A stretch of DNA of 64,000 nucleotides from Fulvia fulva. Lineage: Eukaryota > Ascomycota > Dothideomycetes > Mycosphaerellales > Mycosphaerellaceae. Within the stretch, counting starts at the first letter, position 1, and each line of letters begins with the position of its first letter. Where the stretch lies: positions 3,100,001 to 3,164,000 of the forward strand of contig NC_063020.1 in the NCBI RefSeq assembly GCF_020509005.1, written 5' to 3'. A program made the position numbers and the translations under genes. The notes under the pieces were generated by a model, which did not search any database, was not told where the DNA came from, and was given only the letters and a program-made list of their open reading frames with translations. This document shows positions 1-9,552 of this stretch, piece after piece.

Positions 1-1310
1 TCTTGCGCATCGTTTCTCTTTGGCTCAGACTCAAGTTGCTGCGCTTCAGCTGCAAGCTTCTCTGATATTTGTGTGTTCCCGTACGCTTTCGGCACGCCTT
101 CTTGGGTGTACATTGCAGCGGCAGGACCGACCATGGAACGATTGTACGGTTCTTCGACGCTGTGCAGGTGTCAACCAAAGCTCACGAGTACAGACTAGCT
201 TACGTACTCGTATCTCTTGGTCCTCGTAATATCACTTTCAATACCTTCCTCCTGCTCAAGCTTCTGAAGAGCCACCGCTACTTTGGTACCCCGAATGACA
301 TTGTTCTCGACCAAGGCGCGATTAGCTTCCACACTCTTGTCACCGGTAATCTCCTTGATCTTCGAGAGTACGTAAGGAGTCTCAGCACTACCAGTCGCAC
401 CAGCAGCACGAGCGTTCTGTATTGCCTGGGCGATGGCCAGTTCCATATCCTTGAACGGCAAGGAGGAATTTTCAGGAATCGGGTTTGCAAAGTGCAGACC
501 GGACTGTAGACCAAGCACATGCTGCGCCCAGATCACTCTTGCTGCCTCAAGCTCGTCTTTGACCACCATCGGGCTCTTCACGCCACTCTCTCTGGTGTAG
601 AACGCAGGGAAATCGACTTTACCACTCCTTCCGTCAGCAAACGTAGCGACTGCCACACCCTGCGTCTCTAAGTACTCCAATGTCTTCGGGATGTCTAAGA
701 ACGACTTGCACCCGGAGCTTATCACCGCCACCGGCGTTCGACCAAGCTCTGTGAGATCAGCAGATATGTCCATAGTCTGCTCTGCCCCACGATGAACACC
801 ACCAAGACCACCAGTGGCGAAGACCTTGATGCCCGCAGCATGTGCCAAGACCATGGTTCCGGATATCGTTGTGCCGCCATTGAATGGTCTGCCTTCGGCA
901 TCTTTCATACCCAAGGCAAAGGCAATGTCTCTTCGTGAGATCTTGCGCATGTTAGGATCCTTGGATGCAGATAGCAGTCTGACCATCTCATCAGCGCCAA
1001 GACCTACCCGAGCGACACCTTCAAGAATGCCAACGGTTGCCGGCACGCCACCATTGATACGCACTAGAGTCTCCAGCCGTGTCGAGAGAGCCAGATTGTC
1101 AGGGTACGGCCACCCATGGGTGTAGATGGTGCTTTCTAGTGCCACGACTGGCTTTCTTTCGTGGAGTGCTTGTTGCACTTCTTCAGAGATCCGGAAGTAC
1201 TTTGATTGGGTTGTAAGGTAACGGCGGCTGTTCGATGATGTTGTTCTTGTCATGCGTTGTTGGCCTAATGATGAGCGGCATGCTCTACATACCCAAGGCA
1301 TTGGAGACAT
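1..1310 (-). CDS. Pseudouridine-5'-phosphate glycosidase (PsuG/IndA family), 3' end cut by the window edge
   Basis: Cleaves pseudouridine 5'-phosphate to uracil and ribose 5-phosphate in pseudouridine catabolism. Family motifs are in order: VALESTIYTHG near residue 57, the GILEGVARVGL stretch, SRRDIA, GGTTISGTM, FATGGLGGVHRGAEQT, and SSGCKSFLDI, which holds the expected catalytic lysine. The first ~35 residues are Arg/Ser/Thr-rich without acids and look like a mitochondrial presequence. The uninterrupted frame stops at 195-197, but I think that stop lies in an intron. A GTACGT donor at 207, a TTGAC branch site and a CACAG acceptor at 160 define a 48-nt intron (160-207). After it, in phase, bases 159-1 stay open (…RYDVEEPYNRSMVG…). 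Exons are therefore 208-1310 and 1-159, continuing off the left edge. Many fungal homologues are fused to a PfkB-type pseudouridine kinase, and that domain would lie outside the window. Family call is secure; the C-terminus is inferred. Confidence 0.88.
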
Positions 1311-1604
1311 GTTTTCTGTTGGTGACTGAAGCGGGAGTACTTGGCAGGTTTTGCTGCGACTATGTGTGAGTAAAGAGGATCTGGAGCGCCCAGTGGCTAC
1401 ATATCATTCATTTGGATGGACGCCATGTGGATAATGTCCAGAACAAGACACCGCCATGCAAGCGACATGTGAGGACAAGAACCCCAGTCGTGCCAAGACA
1501 TGTGGAAGCTCCACTGCGGAAGGTCTGACGAGCAGCTCGAGACAGCTGTTAATGGGGACGCGCATGCAACACGATCACTGCACTTTTTGTCAGACACCAA
1601 CACA
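1311..1604. promoter_or_regulatory. Shared divergent intergenic region between the PsuG-like gene and OST1
   Basis: These 294 bases separate two divergently oriented start codons, so they must hold both promoters and both 5' leaders. I see no convincing TATA box. Several small frames cross it, but none is supported. A direct CACAATG context precedes the OST1 start at 1605. Confidence 0.5.
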
Positions 1605-3188
1605 ATGAGGTTATTAAGTTGGGCCTCATTAGGCCTGATCAGCCTCGTCGCTGCTGATCCAAATGCGACATACGAATCACGGAATATCCTGCCCTCGACA
1701 TTTACTCCGCCAAAGCACTTCCTCAACGTGAACCTGGTGCGGAATATCAACCTCGAGAAGAGCTATCCCAGGGAGACTCTGAATGTGGTTATCGAGAACA
1801 TCGACAAGGCGGCGCAAAAGGAGTACTATCTCCCATTCGAGCAAGGGTTGTTAGGACGAATTGGTGGATTGGAAGCGAAGGACAAGAAGGAACCCGAGAC
1901 GGGATTGTTCCCAGTGGAGATTATTGGCATCGATTCGTCTAGGTAAGTAAGATAGTGTCAGGAGGTGGTATCGTACGAACACTGACATTTGCGCAGCTCC
2001 ACCGAGTTCTACAAGATCACACTACCCAAAGCACTCCAACCAAAGGAGCAAAAGACACTCTCGATCACATACTTCACTCTTGCCGCCCTCGAGCCGCTTC
2101 CAGCGCAGATCCAGCAGAACGACAAGCAGTATGTCTCGCACAAATTCTCCGCATACGCACCGAGCGCCTACACGACCCTCAAGCAAAAGACGAAGTTGAA
2201 GCTCCCCACAACCGATGTTCCAGATGCCGTCACTCTCCCAGCATCGCTGAACGCCGAAGGGAAGGAGGATCCACAGAATCAGGGCACGACATACACGTAT
2301 GGTCCATACGGCGAGCTTGAAGCAGGTGTGCTGCAAGAGGTCAGCGTGCGCTATGAGTTCACCAAGCCCCTCACGCACAGCAAGCTGCTGGAGCGAGATA
2401 TTGAAGTCAGCCACTGGGGTGGTAACATTGCGACTGAGGAGCGACATTGGCTCACAAACCGAGCGGCGACTCTGAAAAACCACTTCTCGCGAGTGCAGTA
2501 CCAGCAGTCCAACTACTACAACCCACCAACCAGCGCACTCAAGGAGCTCAAGTTCCCACTTACCGTGGGCAGCGTTGATGCATACTTCACCGATGACATT
2601 GGCAATGTGTCGACATCAAGGTTCAGGGCGAATGCAAAGGAGTCGAACCTCGAGATCAAGCCAAGATACCCTCTCTTCGGCGGCTGGAACTACAGCTTCC
2701 GCGTGGGCTGGAACGGCGACCTTCAGAAGTACGTGCGCGGCGTCAAGGATGGCAGTGATCAATTCGTCCTCAAGATCCCATTCTTCGAAGGACCAAAACA
2801 AGGCGAGGGTCTTGAGTACGAGCGCATCGTCACTCGTGTCATCCTCCCAGAAGGTGCAAAGTAAGTCTGGCCTCCTCCTCCTCGTAGACCGACAGGCACT
2901 AATTATAACAGGAACGTCGAATTCGAGACCGCCGTCCCAATCGTCTCCAGCAGTGTTGGCACATACCGCAGTTTTATGGACACCATCGGCCGAACCACGC
3001 TCGAGCTGACTGCCATCAACGTGGTCGACGAGTTCCGGGACCGAAATCTGATCATCACCTACGAGTACCCATTCGCCGCACGATTCACGAAGCCAATCAC
3101 AATCACGGCAGGCTTCTTCGCAGTGTTCGTGATCGCGTACATCGTGGGCAACCTAGACGTCAGCATAGGCAAGAAGAAGCAAAGCTAG
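1605..3188 (+). CDS. OST1: Dolichyl-diphosphooligosaccharide-protein glycosyltransferase subunit 1 (ribophorin I)
   Basis: Ost1 is a non-catalytic core subunit of the ER oligosaccharyltransferase complex, which moves the dolichol-linked glycan onto nascent Asn-X-Ser/Thr sites. Three exons are read: 1605-1942, 1997-2860 and 2912-3188. Introns of 54 and 51 nt have GTAAGT donors; the second has a CACTAAT branch site. The joined frame is 492 residues, normal for fungi. It starts with a cleavable signal peptide (MRLLSWASLGLISLVAA). A large lumenal ribophorin domain follows, with typical segments EKSYPRETLNVVIEN, YGPYGELEAG, SHWGGNIATEE and NYYNPPTSALKELKFPL. One C-terminal TM segment (around ITAGFFAVFVIAYIVG) precedes a short cytosolic tail. 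The last four residues KKQS fit the KKxx ER-retrieval signal. An upstream in-frame extension to 1500 exists, but 1605 gives the clean signal peptide. Confidence 0.96.
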
Positions 3189-4274
3189 GCAGCATAGATA
3201 AAAGTTCTGCTGTACTACTATAGAGATACGTATAAGCATTTATGACGATTGGTGTATATTGTACACGATGGTGCTCACGGTACAGGCCTGGGATCGACGC
3301 AACTCACCACCTTTTGCTCGAACAAAGAGCTTCAGTCTGTGTATCTGTGCAGCCCTCATGGTAGTTACGTGCCGGTTGAAATGACTAGAGTAGCTCGAGG
3401 CAAGATTGGCACAAACTGCAGCTAGCAACATAACACCGACCGCATACGACACAGATGGTCCCCGGATTCCAACATTCCTTCATCACGCTTTGGAGGACAA
3501 AGCGTAGCGTCTTCCCGAGATCTGGACAAGACGGCTAGAAGTGTTAGTGTAAGCTTGAGGCGAGGGACGAACGATGTCACAATATGACAGAGGCGTGATT
3601 GTAGCCGTGATCGGAACAGTGGTGTTGCTAGACAGGGGATCCCCTCGCGTGGTACGTGACGGAGAGGGAGTTTTGATGTGTGCTTTTGTCGTTTGCTAGG
3701 GATCCAGTGATATGATCCAAGGACAGCCTATCTCGAAAGCGTAAAATATCAGCCAGGTGGTAGCGTGCAGTGTATGTGGCGATCGATATTTGTGCTCTCT
3801 AAGCAACACCTGTGAAGGATTACTTCATGGTATGTCGAGATGAGAGACAAGTCTTGGGACCAGCCGTTATTCACAGCAACAGACCGTCATGAAGTGTCTG
3901 TCTTGATTCATGATGGAGAAGTGTGAACCGTTCTGTAGCAGTTCGTCCGTACTGTCGCTGTCGCTAGGATGGGTGTTTGCGTGCATAGAGGTGGACGTTG
4001 GCAGATCACATACGAGGAATCCATTGTCCCTCAAACCTTTCAATCCTCACATCTGTTCTTTCTCACTGTCACTATGTTCGGTCCAGAATGATGTTGTTGC
4101 AATTACGCAGGGTCGTTCTTTCCTCCAAAAGTGCAAGTCACGTGGCTCGGCTTTCCCCGCTCCTGCCAAGATGTGCGACTCTTAGCGATATTCCATTTCC
4201 TTCACGACGACCTCGACTTTCAGCGCCAGGTAGGCACATCACGACAACCCGACCCATCGACAGCAACCGACAAG
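3189..4274. other. Intergenic: OST1 3' flank and eL19 promoter/5' leader
   Basis: No supported gene. Small frames on both strands lack homology or sensible composition. The segment nearest eL19 (about 4040-4270) is pyrimidine-rich and poor in ATG, as expected for a ribosomal-protein promoter and leader. A CAGGTAGGC at about 4228 could be the donor of an additional 5'-UTR intron, but I cannot place its acceptor. Confidence 0.5.
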
Positions 4275-5203
4275 ATGTAAGTCCATACACCTACATCACG
4301 ATCCATGGACGAATCGACCATTTTCCACCGCTCGATATCCCTCTGGACGTCCGCAAAACACCCACATGCGCACACCACCACGAAACGCTATACCAGGACC
4401 AAATCACTAACACAATGGCTCCTGTAGGGTCAACCTCCGTACCCAGAAGCGCCTGGCCGCCAGCGTCGCCGACTGCGGCAAGCGCAAGATCTGGCTCGAC
4501 CCAAATGAGGTCAACGAGATCTCCAACGCCAACTCCCGCCAGACCATCCGCAAGCTCATTGCAGATGGCCTCATCATCCGCAAGCCCGTCACCATGCACT
4601 CGCGTGCCCGCGCCCGAGAGTTGACCGCCGCCCGCCGAATCGGTCGTCACCGTGGTTTCGGTAAGAGGAAGGGTACCGCCGACGCCAGAATGCCAACGTA
4701 AGTGCCACCGCACCCCGGGACAGAGGACAAAGAGGAAGAGACGGAACCGAATGTGGAGTCGAGGAAGTAGACAAAACGGAGATGCGAATTGGGGATACAG
4801 GACTTTCAGGGCATATGCTGATGCTCTACGTACAGTCAGGTCATGTGGATGCGTCGTCTGCGTGTGCTCCGCCGCCTATTGGTCAAGTACCGTGCTGCCG
4901 GCAAGATCGACAAGCACCTTTACCACGAGCTCTACCACTTGAGCAAGGGTAACACCTTCAAGCACAAGCGTGCCCTTGTTGAGCACGTAAGTCTACCACT
5001 CAAGATCACGTGCGACCGAACACGTACTGATTTCCTATCTGCAGATCCACAAGGCCAAGGCCGAGAAGCTGCGCGAGGAGAAGCTCAAGGCAGAGATGGA
5101 CGCCAAGCGTGCGAAGACCAAGGCTGCCCGCGAGCGGAGACAAGAGCGCATCCAGACGAAGAGAAACGCACTCGAGGGCGAGGACGAACCAGCTGCCGAG
5201 TAA
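4275..5203 (+). CDS. RPL19: 60S ribosomal protein L19 (eL19)
   Basis: Large-subunit ribosomal protein of the cytosolic ribosome. Four exons: 4275-4276, 4428-4697, 4836-4986 and 5045-5203, total 193 residues (yeast 189). The product begins [20 protein letters not shown] and contains [17 protein letters not shown], the basic [19 protein letters not shown] stretch, [19 protein letters not shown] and a long, charged, helical Lys/Arg-rich C-terminus. All of these are diagnostic of eL19. The first coding exon is only the two bases AT. A 151-nt intron with donor GTAAGT and a CACTAAC branch site (4405-4411) then interrupts the start codon, and the acceptor supplies the G. The other introns are 138 and 58 nt. 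Three introns, two of them long for this region, are typical of highly expressed fungal ribosomal protein genes. Confidence 0.97.
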
Positions 5204-5970
5204 ATGCAGTCCCTACTTGTTCATCACGGATAGATGCTACATTGCATGCAGCGCATACGACTACGGCCAAGGACGTGCCCAGAGCATTATGGGAAGATCC
5301 ATGCACGAGGCCTGTCTACGAGTGGTATCACGGGGTTGTTATGGCGTGCTGTTACTTGCTACGGGTCATGTTCTCTTGGGCGTTGATCTCTCGTTCGGAG
5401 TCTTCGTGGACGTAGCCGGGCGTGTACTCAGAGGCGGTACAAAAGAGAAATGCCTCAAAAAGAAATTATGTGTCTCCGTTCTTATCTCGTATGTCATTGC
5501 AGTGGTCGCTGTTATGCAAGAGCGTTTCCTTTGATCGTGAGACGGTCCATATCTTCTTGACCGGTCGTTCCTGCCTCTGCAACTGCACGATCCAAGCCAT
5601 GTCCCGCGCCTTCAGCTCCACCATCGAAAGCCAAAATCTCTCAACAAGCTATCTTCCCTACATCAACTTCGTAGGCCGACAGTCTACTCATTGTGTCGTG
5701 CACGACAAGGCCAGGCCACAAAGAGCAGGGTAAGTTCAGTGTAGCGATGATGCCCTGTCAGCCACAAAGTGGCCAGCAAAACAGCCAATTTGAACAGCAT
5801 TTTCTCGATCTTCACAGCACCAGTGCTTTGCACAGCCAGAACATATGATCGACGGATTGGATGTGAAGCTAAGTAAACATCGCAGCCTCGCGCACGAGCT
5901 GTCAGCTGAGCACCATCTTACATAGCGGACTAGTCTCGACTTCATCAGATCCGGCAAAAGACTGCAAACA
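5204..5970. other. Intergenic: eL19 3' flank and promoter of the 2H phosphoesterase gene
   Basis: No gene supported. Several overlapping frames of 70-140 codons cross the segment on both strands, but they have scrambled composition and recognisable family motifs are absent. The last ~90 bases before 5971 are the likely leader of the downstream gene. Confidence 0.5.
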
Positions 5971-6879
5971 ATGGCGGCGTACTACACCTTCGAAGACCTT
6001 TCAGGCTCGGCAGCAACCACCACGAAGACAGGCAATCCCTATCATGACCTAATCGAAAGCTGCAATAACGATCCCACTCAGATCCAGCAGCGATACTCAG
6101 ATCACCGCACGAATCGCAACTCCCAACAAAAATCGAAACTCCTGGCCAGGGACTTTCCAGGCGTTACGGTGGACTCCATCCTCGCCAAACTCGAGAACCC
6201 AGAACAGTTTCCAGGATATGAGGACCCACGACACTGCCTCGTCTTCTGGGCTCGTCCTAGTGCCGCCGTGCGAGATCTCATCGGCAAAATCCAGACGAGA
6301 CTCACGGAAGTTCTGCCGAACCTATGGACCATGCCGTCGAGATCTCTACACATGACTGCACTGGAGATCACACATAGTCTTACGGCTCCAGAGATAGATG
6401 CTCTTGTATATCAGATGAAGCCCCACGCCCAAGAGATATGCGACTATACTCTCGACCATCGCGCACGACTCGTCAAGCCAATGGTCAGCTTCGACGCCCA
6501 AGCACTTGCATTATCCTGGCTTCCTGCTGAAGGCGAGGCTTACACATACCATCACCTTCGTAGCCATCTGTACACTTTGGCGAGCAAGACAGGTGTGAAG
6601 GTGGCGAGCCGATATGTCATCCCGAGTGCACATTTGACGATTGCACGCTTTATTGAGACGGGGGATCTCGAGGATGGATCTGGGAAGGTAGATCCCTCTA
6701 TGGTGAAGAGACTCGTGAGCAAGATTGAGGAGATCAATAAGTGGTTGGAACGGGAGTACTGGGCGAAGGAGGAGAAGATAGAGTGGAATGTTGGCGAGGA
6801 TGTGGGATTGGAGTTCAGGAAGGGACCGCTTTGGTATGGTGCTGGCGGTGAGACGGTGAAACTTGGGAGAGGGTATTGA
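5971..6879 (+). CDS. 2H phosphoesterase-family protein (RNA ligase/cyclic phosphodiesterase-like)
   Basis: Single-exon protein of 302 residues. Two H-x-T motifs are visible: HMT at residues 127-129 (…RSLHMTALEITHS…) and HLT at 221-223 (…PSAHLTIARFIE…). They are ~94 residues apart, the signature of the 2H phosphoesterase superfamily, whose members open 2',3'-cyclic or other cyclic phosphodiesters or act in RNA-end metabolism. The N-terminal ~75 residues carry a polar stretch typical of the fungal group. No signal peptide or TM segment is visible, so the product is probably cytosolic or nuclear. The C-terminal ~60 residues are charged and Trp/Glu-rich. The exact substrate cannot be told from sequence. 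The start is supported by the GACAA(T)ATGG-like context and by loss of open frame just upstream. Confidence 0.8.
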   Translation: MAAYYTFEDLSGSAATTTKTGNPYHDLIESCNNDPTQIQQRYSDHRTNRNSQQKSKLLARDFPGVTVDSILAKLENPEQFPGYEDPRHCLVFWARPSAAVRDLIGKIQTRLTEVLPNLWTMPSRSLHMTALEITHSLTAPEIDALVYQMKPHAQEICDYTLDHRARLVKPMVSFDAQALALSWLPAEGEAYTYHHLRSHLYTLASKTGVKVASRYVIPSAHLTIARFIETGDLEDGSGKVDPSMVKRLVSKIEEINKWLEREYWAKEEKIEWNVGEDVGLEFRKGPLWYGAGGETVKLGRGY

Positions 6880-7374
6880 TGATGTCCAGAGCGTCTCTGA
6901 ACGATACCACAGGAAGCCTTCACGCTTGAAGGCATACAGCACCCTGGACAGCATAGAACCCATAGACAGTAAATCGGCCTCCATGGAGCATTTATCACTG
7001 GAGCATCGCCTGCATTTTGATTAGCTTACAGAACCATCGGCGCCTATTGATGCCGACCGCCAGCTCCCCCGGTCAAAGTAGCACAGATGATCAAATACGC
7101 CCACTTCAATTGGCTGGACTCGCTGTAGAGATCTGAGAATAGCTGCATCATCGTTGTTTGTTTCCATCGTGCTTCCTGCAGGAAAGCACCTCACGCTGCC
7201 CGTGCTGCTGCTGCGGGGCCACGTAAGAAATCGTCATGTCGTCTTTGATCATATACAGTAGCTCTGCCTACAGCTAAGTTCACTCTTGAGTTTCAGTTAT
7301 CTGATCTACTTACACCCTGCGTCTTGACGGGACGACTGCTTGGGATCTAATTGCAAAGCATAGCACGAACCGAC
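6880..7374. other. Intergenic: 2H gene 3' flank and cytochrome b561 gene promoter
   Basis: No supported coding sequence. Frames on the minus strand overlapping the end of the 2H gene are its antisense shadows. The segment has mixed base composition and no repeat or RNA gene that I can recognise. Confidence 0.5.
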
Positions 7375-8228
7375 ATGTCGAATCAACCTATTCAAGCGAG
7401 AGTGCCGGGGACGAGTGAGGAGGAGCCATTGCTTGGGAGTAGGGGAGATGCCAGTCTGCCGGAGGGTAGGCCGTTGTATTGGAACTTGATACTTGGTGAG
7501 GATGATTGAAGAAGACGACACGGCAGGAGGGAGGAAACAGCGTTGGACTGATACACGATACAGGTACCGGAGTTATCGCTCAAGCCGGAGCCTGGATCGT
7601 AAGCATCGCACACCCATCACCCACCATATAACCACCCCAATCTAACACCTCCCAGATCGTCGCCATAGTCTGGGGCTCCGTCTTCTGCAACGACCTCATC
7701 CTCTTCTCCGCCCACCCTCTCCTCAACTCCGCCGCCTTCCTCTTCTTCCTCCAAGCTATCCTGATCCTCCAACCCACCCACACCGCAAAGCAAAAGAAAC
7801 AGGGCACATACACGCACGCCGCTCTGAACGATCTCGCCGCCCTCCTCGCCATCGCAGGCCTCATCGTAATCGAGTACAACAAGTTCGCCCACAACGGAAC
7901 GCACTTCGAGTCCCCTCACGCGATCTTGGGGCTGATTACGTACATTCTCGTGCTATCGCAGGCGGTGGTGGGGATTACGCAGTACCTTACGCCGGCACTG
8001 TACGGAGGCGTGGATAATGCGAAGGCGATGTACAAGTATCATCGTGTTGGGGGTTATGTTACGAGTGTGGTGATGCTCGCGACGATTTGCATGGCGAGCA
8101 CGACCGATTTCAATAAGAATGTATTGGGGATGCAGCTTTGGGCGTTGGTTGTGGCGAGTGTGGTGGTGCTTGTGGGGGTTGTGCCGAGGGTGAGGTTGAG
8201 TAAGTTTGGGTGGTTGGCTGGACAGTAG
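7375..8228 (+). CDS. Cytochrome b561-domain membrane protein (putative transmembrane electron carrier/ferric reductase)
   Basis: Three exons: 7375-7495, 7564-7598 and 7656-8228, total 242 residues. Introns are 68 and 57 nt; the second has a TCTAAC branch site. Hydrophobic helices follow a short polar N-terminus. The core carries four candidate haem-ligating histidines in the b561 spacing: H72 (SAHPLL), H106 (YTHAALN), H140 (ESPHAILG) and H181 (KYHRVGGY). Further helices follow. Family members pass electrons across a membrane, usually from ascorbate or similar donors to ferric iron or monodehydroascorbate. Substrate and membrane here are unknown. No N-terminal DOMON domain is present, so this is the stand-alone form. 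Base composition flips inside exon 3: the coding strand is C-rich to about 7920 and G-rich afterwards. Confidence 0.85.
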
Positions 8229-8588
8229 GGTGGTTGAAGACGGTGTGGAGGTGGAGGGCGGGGAGTTTGCTGAAGAGGTGGATATGTTATGGCGTAGGGG
8301 AAGAGAAGAGCACGATGATATGAGGATACGAGGTGGGGAGATGGCATGGTAGCAAGATTGATGCTAAGATGACACTAGAACGAGGATGGTGAGGGCTACT
8401 GGATTCGGTCACCAACACACACACCAATACCGGGCGACAGCGAGGCGTGTGTGGAGGAAATAGTCGACAAGTTACAAGTACAATCTCCCATTCTTTGGCC
8501 GCGTCGGTCCTTGCGAGTACCAATGTCCATGTTCCTTCGCACGCGCGCGCCTCACCCAGTGTTTAGCCTCGCCCTCTTTGCCACACCA
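8229..8588. other. Intergenic between convergent genes
   Basis: This is the shared 3' region of the b561 gene (+) and the 2EXR gene (-). The first ~110 bases continue the G-rich strand bias of the b561 exon. No coding evidence was found. Confidence 0.5.
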
Positions 8589-9182
8589 CTACCTCACCCC
8601 CATGAACCTTATCAGAACCATGGCCCTCTCATGTCCCGTGGACCCATCCACAATCCCAGCACTATCAACCAACGCCTCTGCCTCTGTGTCGTAGGCCGAG
8701 ATCCTGTTAGAGACCTTCAACTTATCATCCCATGGCACCGCAACCAAGTAGCGTGTCCAGAGGTGATCGTCAGAGCCGTCCTTGTACACTGTATGTCCCT
8801 CCATCTTCCAAGCATCCCCAGCATCGAGTCTGTGTAACGTCATTGTCGTGTTCAGGCTCGGGTCATTGGCGGTGACCTCGACTCGGCGGATCAGACCAAA
8901 TACCTGGTGATCATCCAGGACAGAGAGGCGTGGGTTTGGTTGACGAATTTCTTGCCATCGCCTCTGTGTGGCGGTGAAGAGGGTGCCCGACCAGTACTTA
9001 CGACAGGCTTCCTCATACATGCCCTTTGCCTCGTTGTGGACCTGACGGCTTGTTTGAAGGAGAGCACATGAAGGTGGCTTGGCGTGGTAAAGCTCGCATG
9101 GTGTAAGGCTCGGTGTCAACGCGAGCTCGTAGATGTGATTCCGCAGCTCTGCAGGGAGCGCAAGGAGCCTTGAGGTTGACAT
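8589..9182 (-). CDS. 2EXR/F-box-like fungal protein of unknown function
   Basis: Single-exon protein of 197 residues. It opens with LLALPAELRNHIYELALTP, the hallmark LPxELRxxIYxxAL segment of the 2EXR/F-box-like proteins that are greatly expanded in dothideomycetes. A second family block follows: CALLQTSRQVHNEAKGMYEEA (L-x-T/C-R-Q-x-x-x-E-A). The rest is mixed alpha/beta without recognised catalytic motifs. These proteins are presumed to be protein-interaction modules, some perhaps in ubiquitin ligases, but function is not established. The start at 9182 places the motif at residue 9, as is usual. Confidence 0.8.
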   Translation of the reverse strand: MSTSRLLALPAELRNHIYELALTPSLTPCELYHAKPPSCALLQTSRQVHNEAKGMYEEACRKYWSGTLFTATQRRWQEIRQPNPRLSVLDDHQVFGLIRRVEVTANDPSLNTTMTLHRLDAGDAWKMEGHTVYKDGSDDHLWTRYLVAVPWDDKLKVSNRISAYDTEAEALVDSAGIVDGSTGHERAMVLIRFMGVR

Positions 9183-9552
9183 CTTGTTATGGTTGATGTT
9201 GATGGAGAGAGGAGGGTCGAGAAGAGGAGCGCGATTTTAAATATGTGTGGAACTCCACTTCACATGCTCGCGGCTGGACCGTGCGCATGAAAACCGCGTG
9301 CTGTTCATGAAAGAACTGAGGGAGCCTTGGACAGCCCCAAGACGCTGCCATAGTGGCATAGTGGAAGCGCAAGACGTCGCCTTCACCATGGACTTGTCCC
9401 ATGCCACATGCGAAAAGATAAACAGATCTTGTTGGGGTGAGAATGGAGCGGAGAAGAATAGTTGGGCCATGTAGGAAATGAAACATTCACCCAAGCTATC
9501 CCGCAATGATTCCGAGCAGAAACTTCGAACTTTGCACGCCTTGTAGTAATCT
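9183..9552. other. Intergenic between two minus-strand genes
   Basis: Promoter and leader of the 2EXR gene plus the 3' flank of the dehydrogenase-like gene. Frames of 75-130 codons exist on both strands but overlap each other and show no family motif. Confidence 0.45.

Noticed and set aside
195..509. Plus-strand frames of up to 146 codons at the left edge
   Set aside because: They are antisense shadows of the strongly supported PsuG-like gene.
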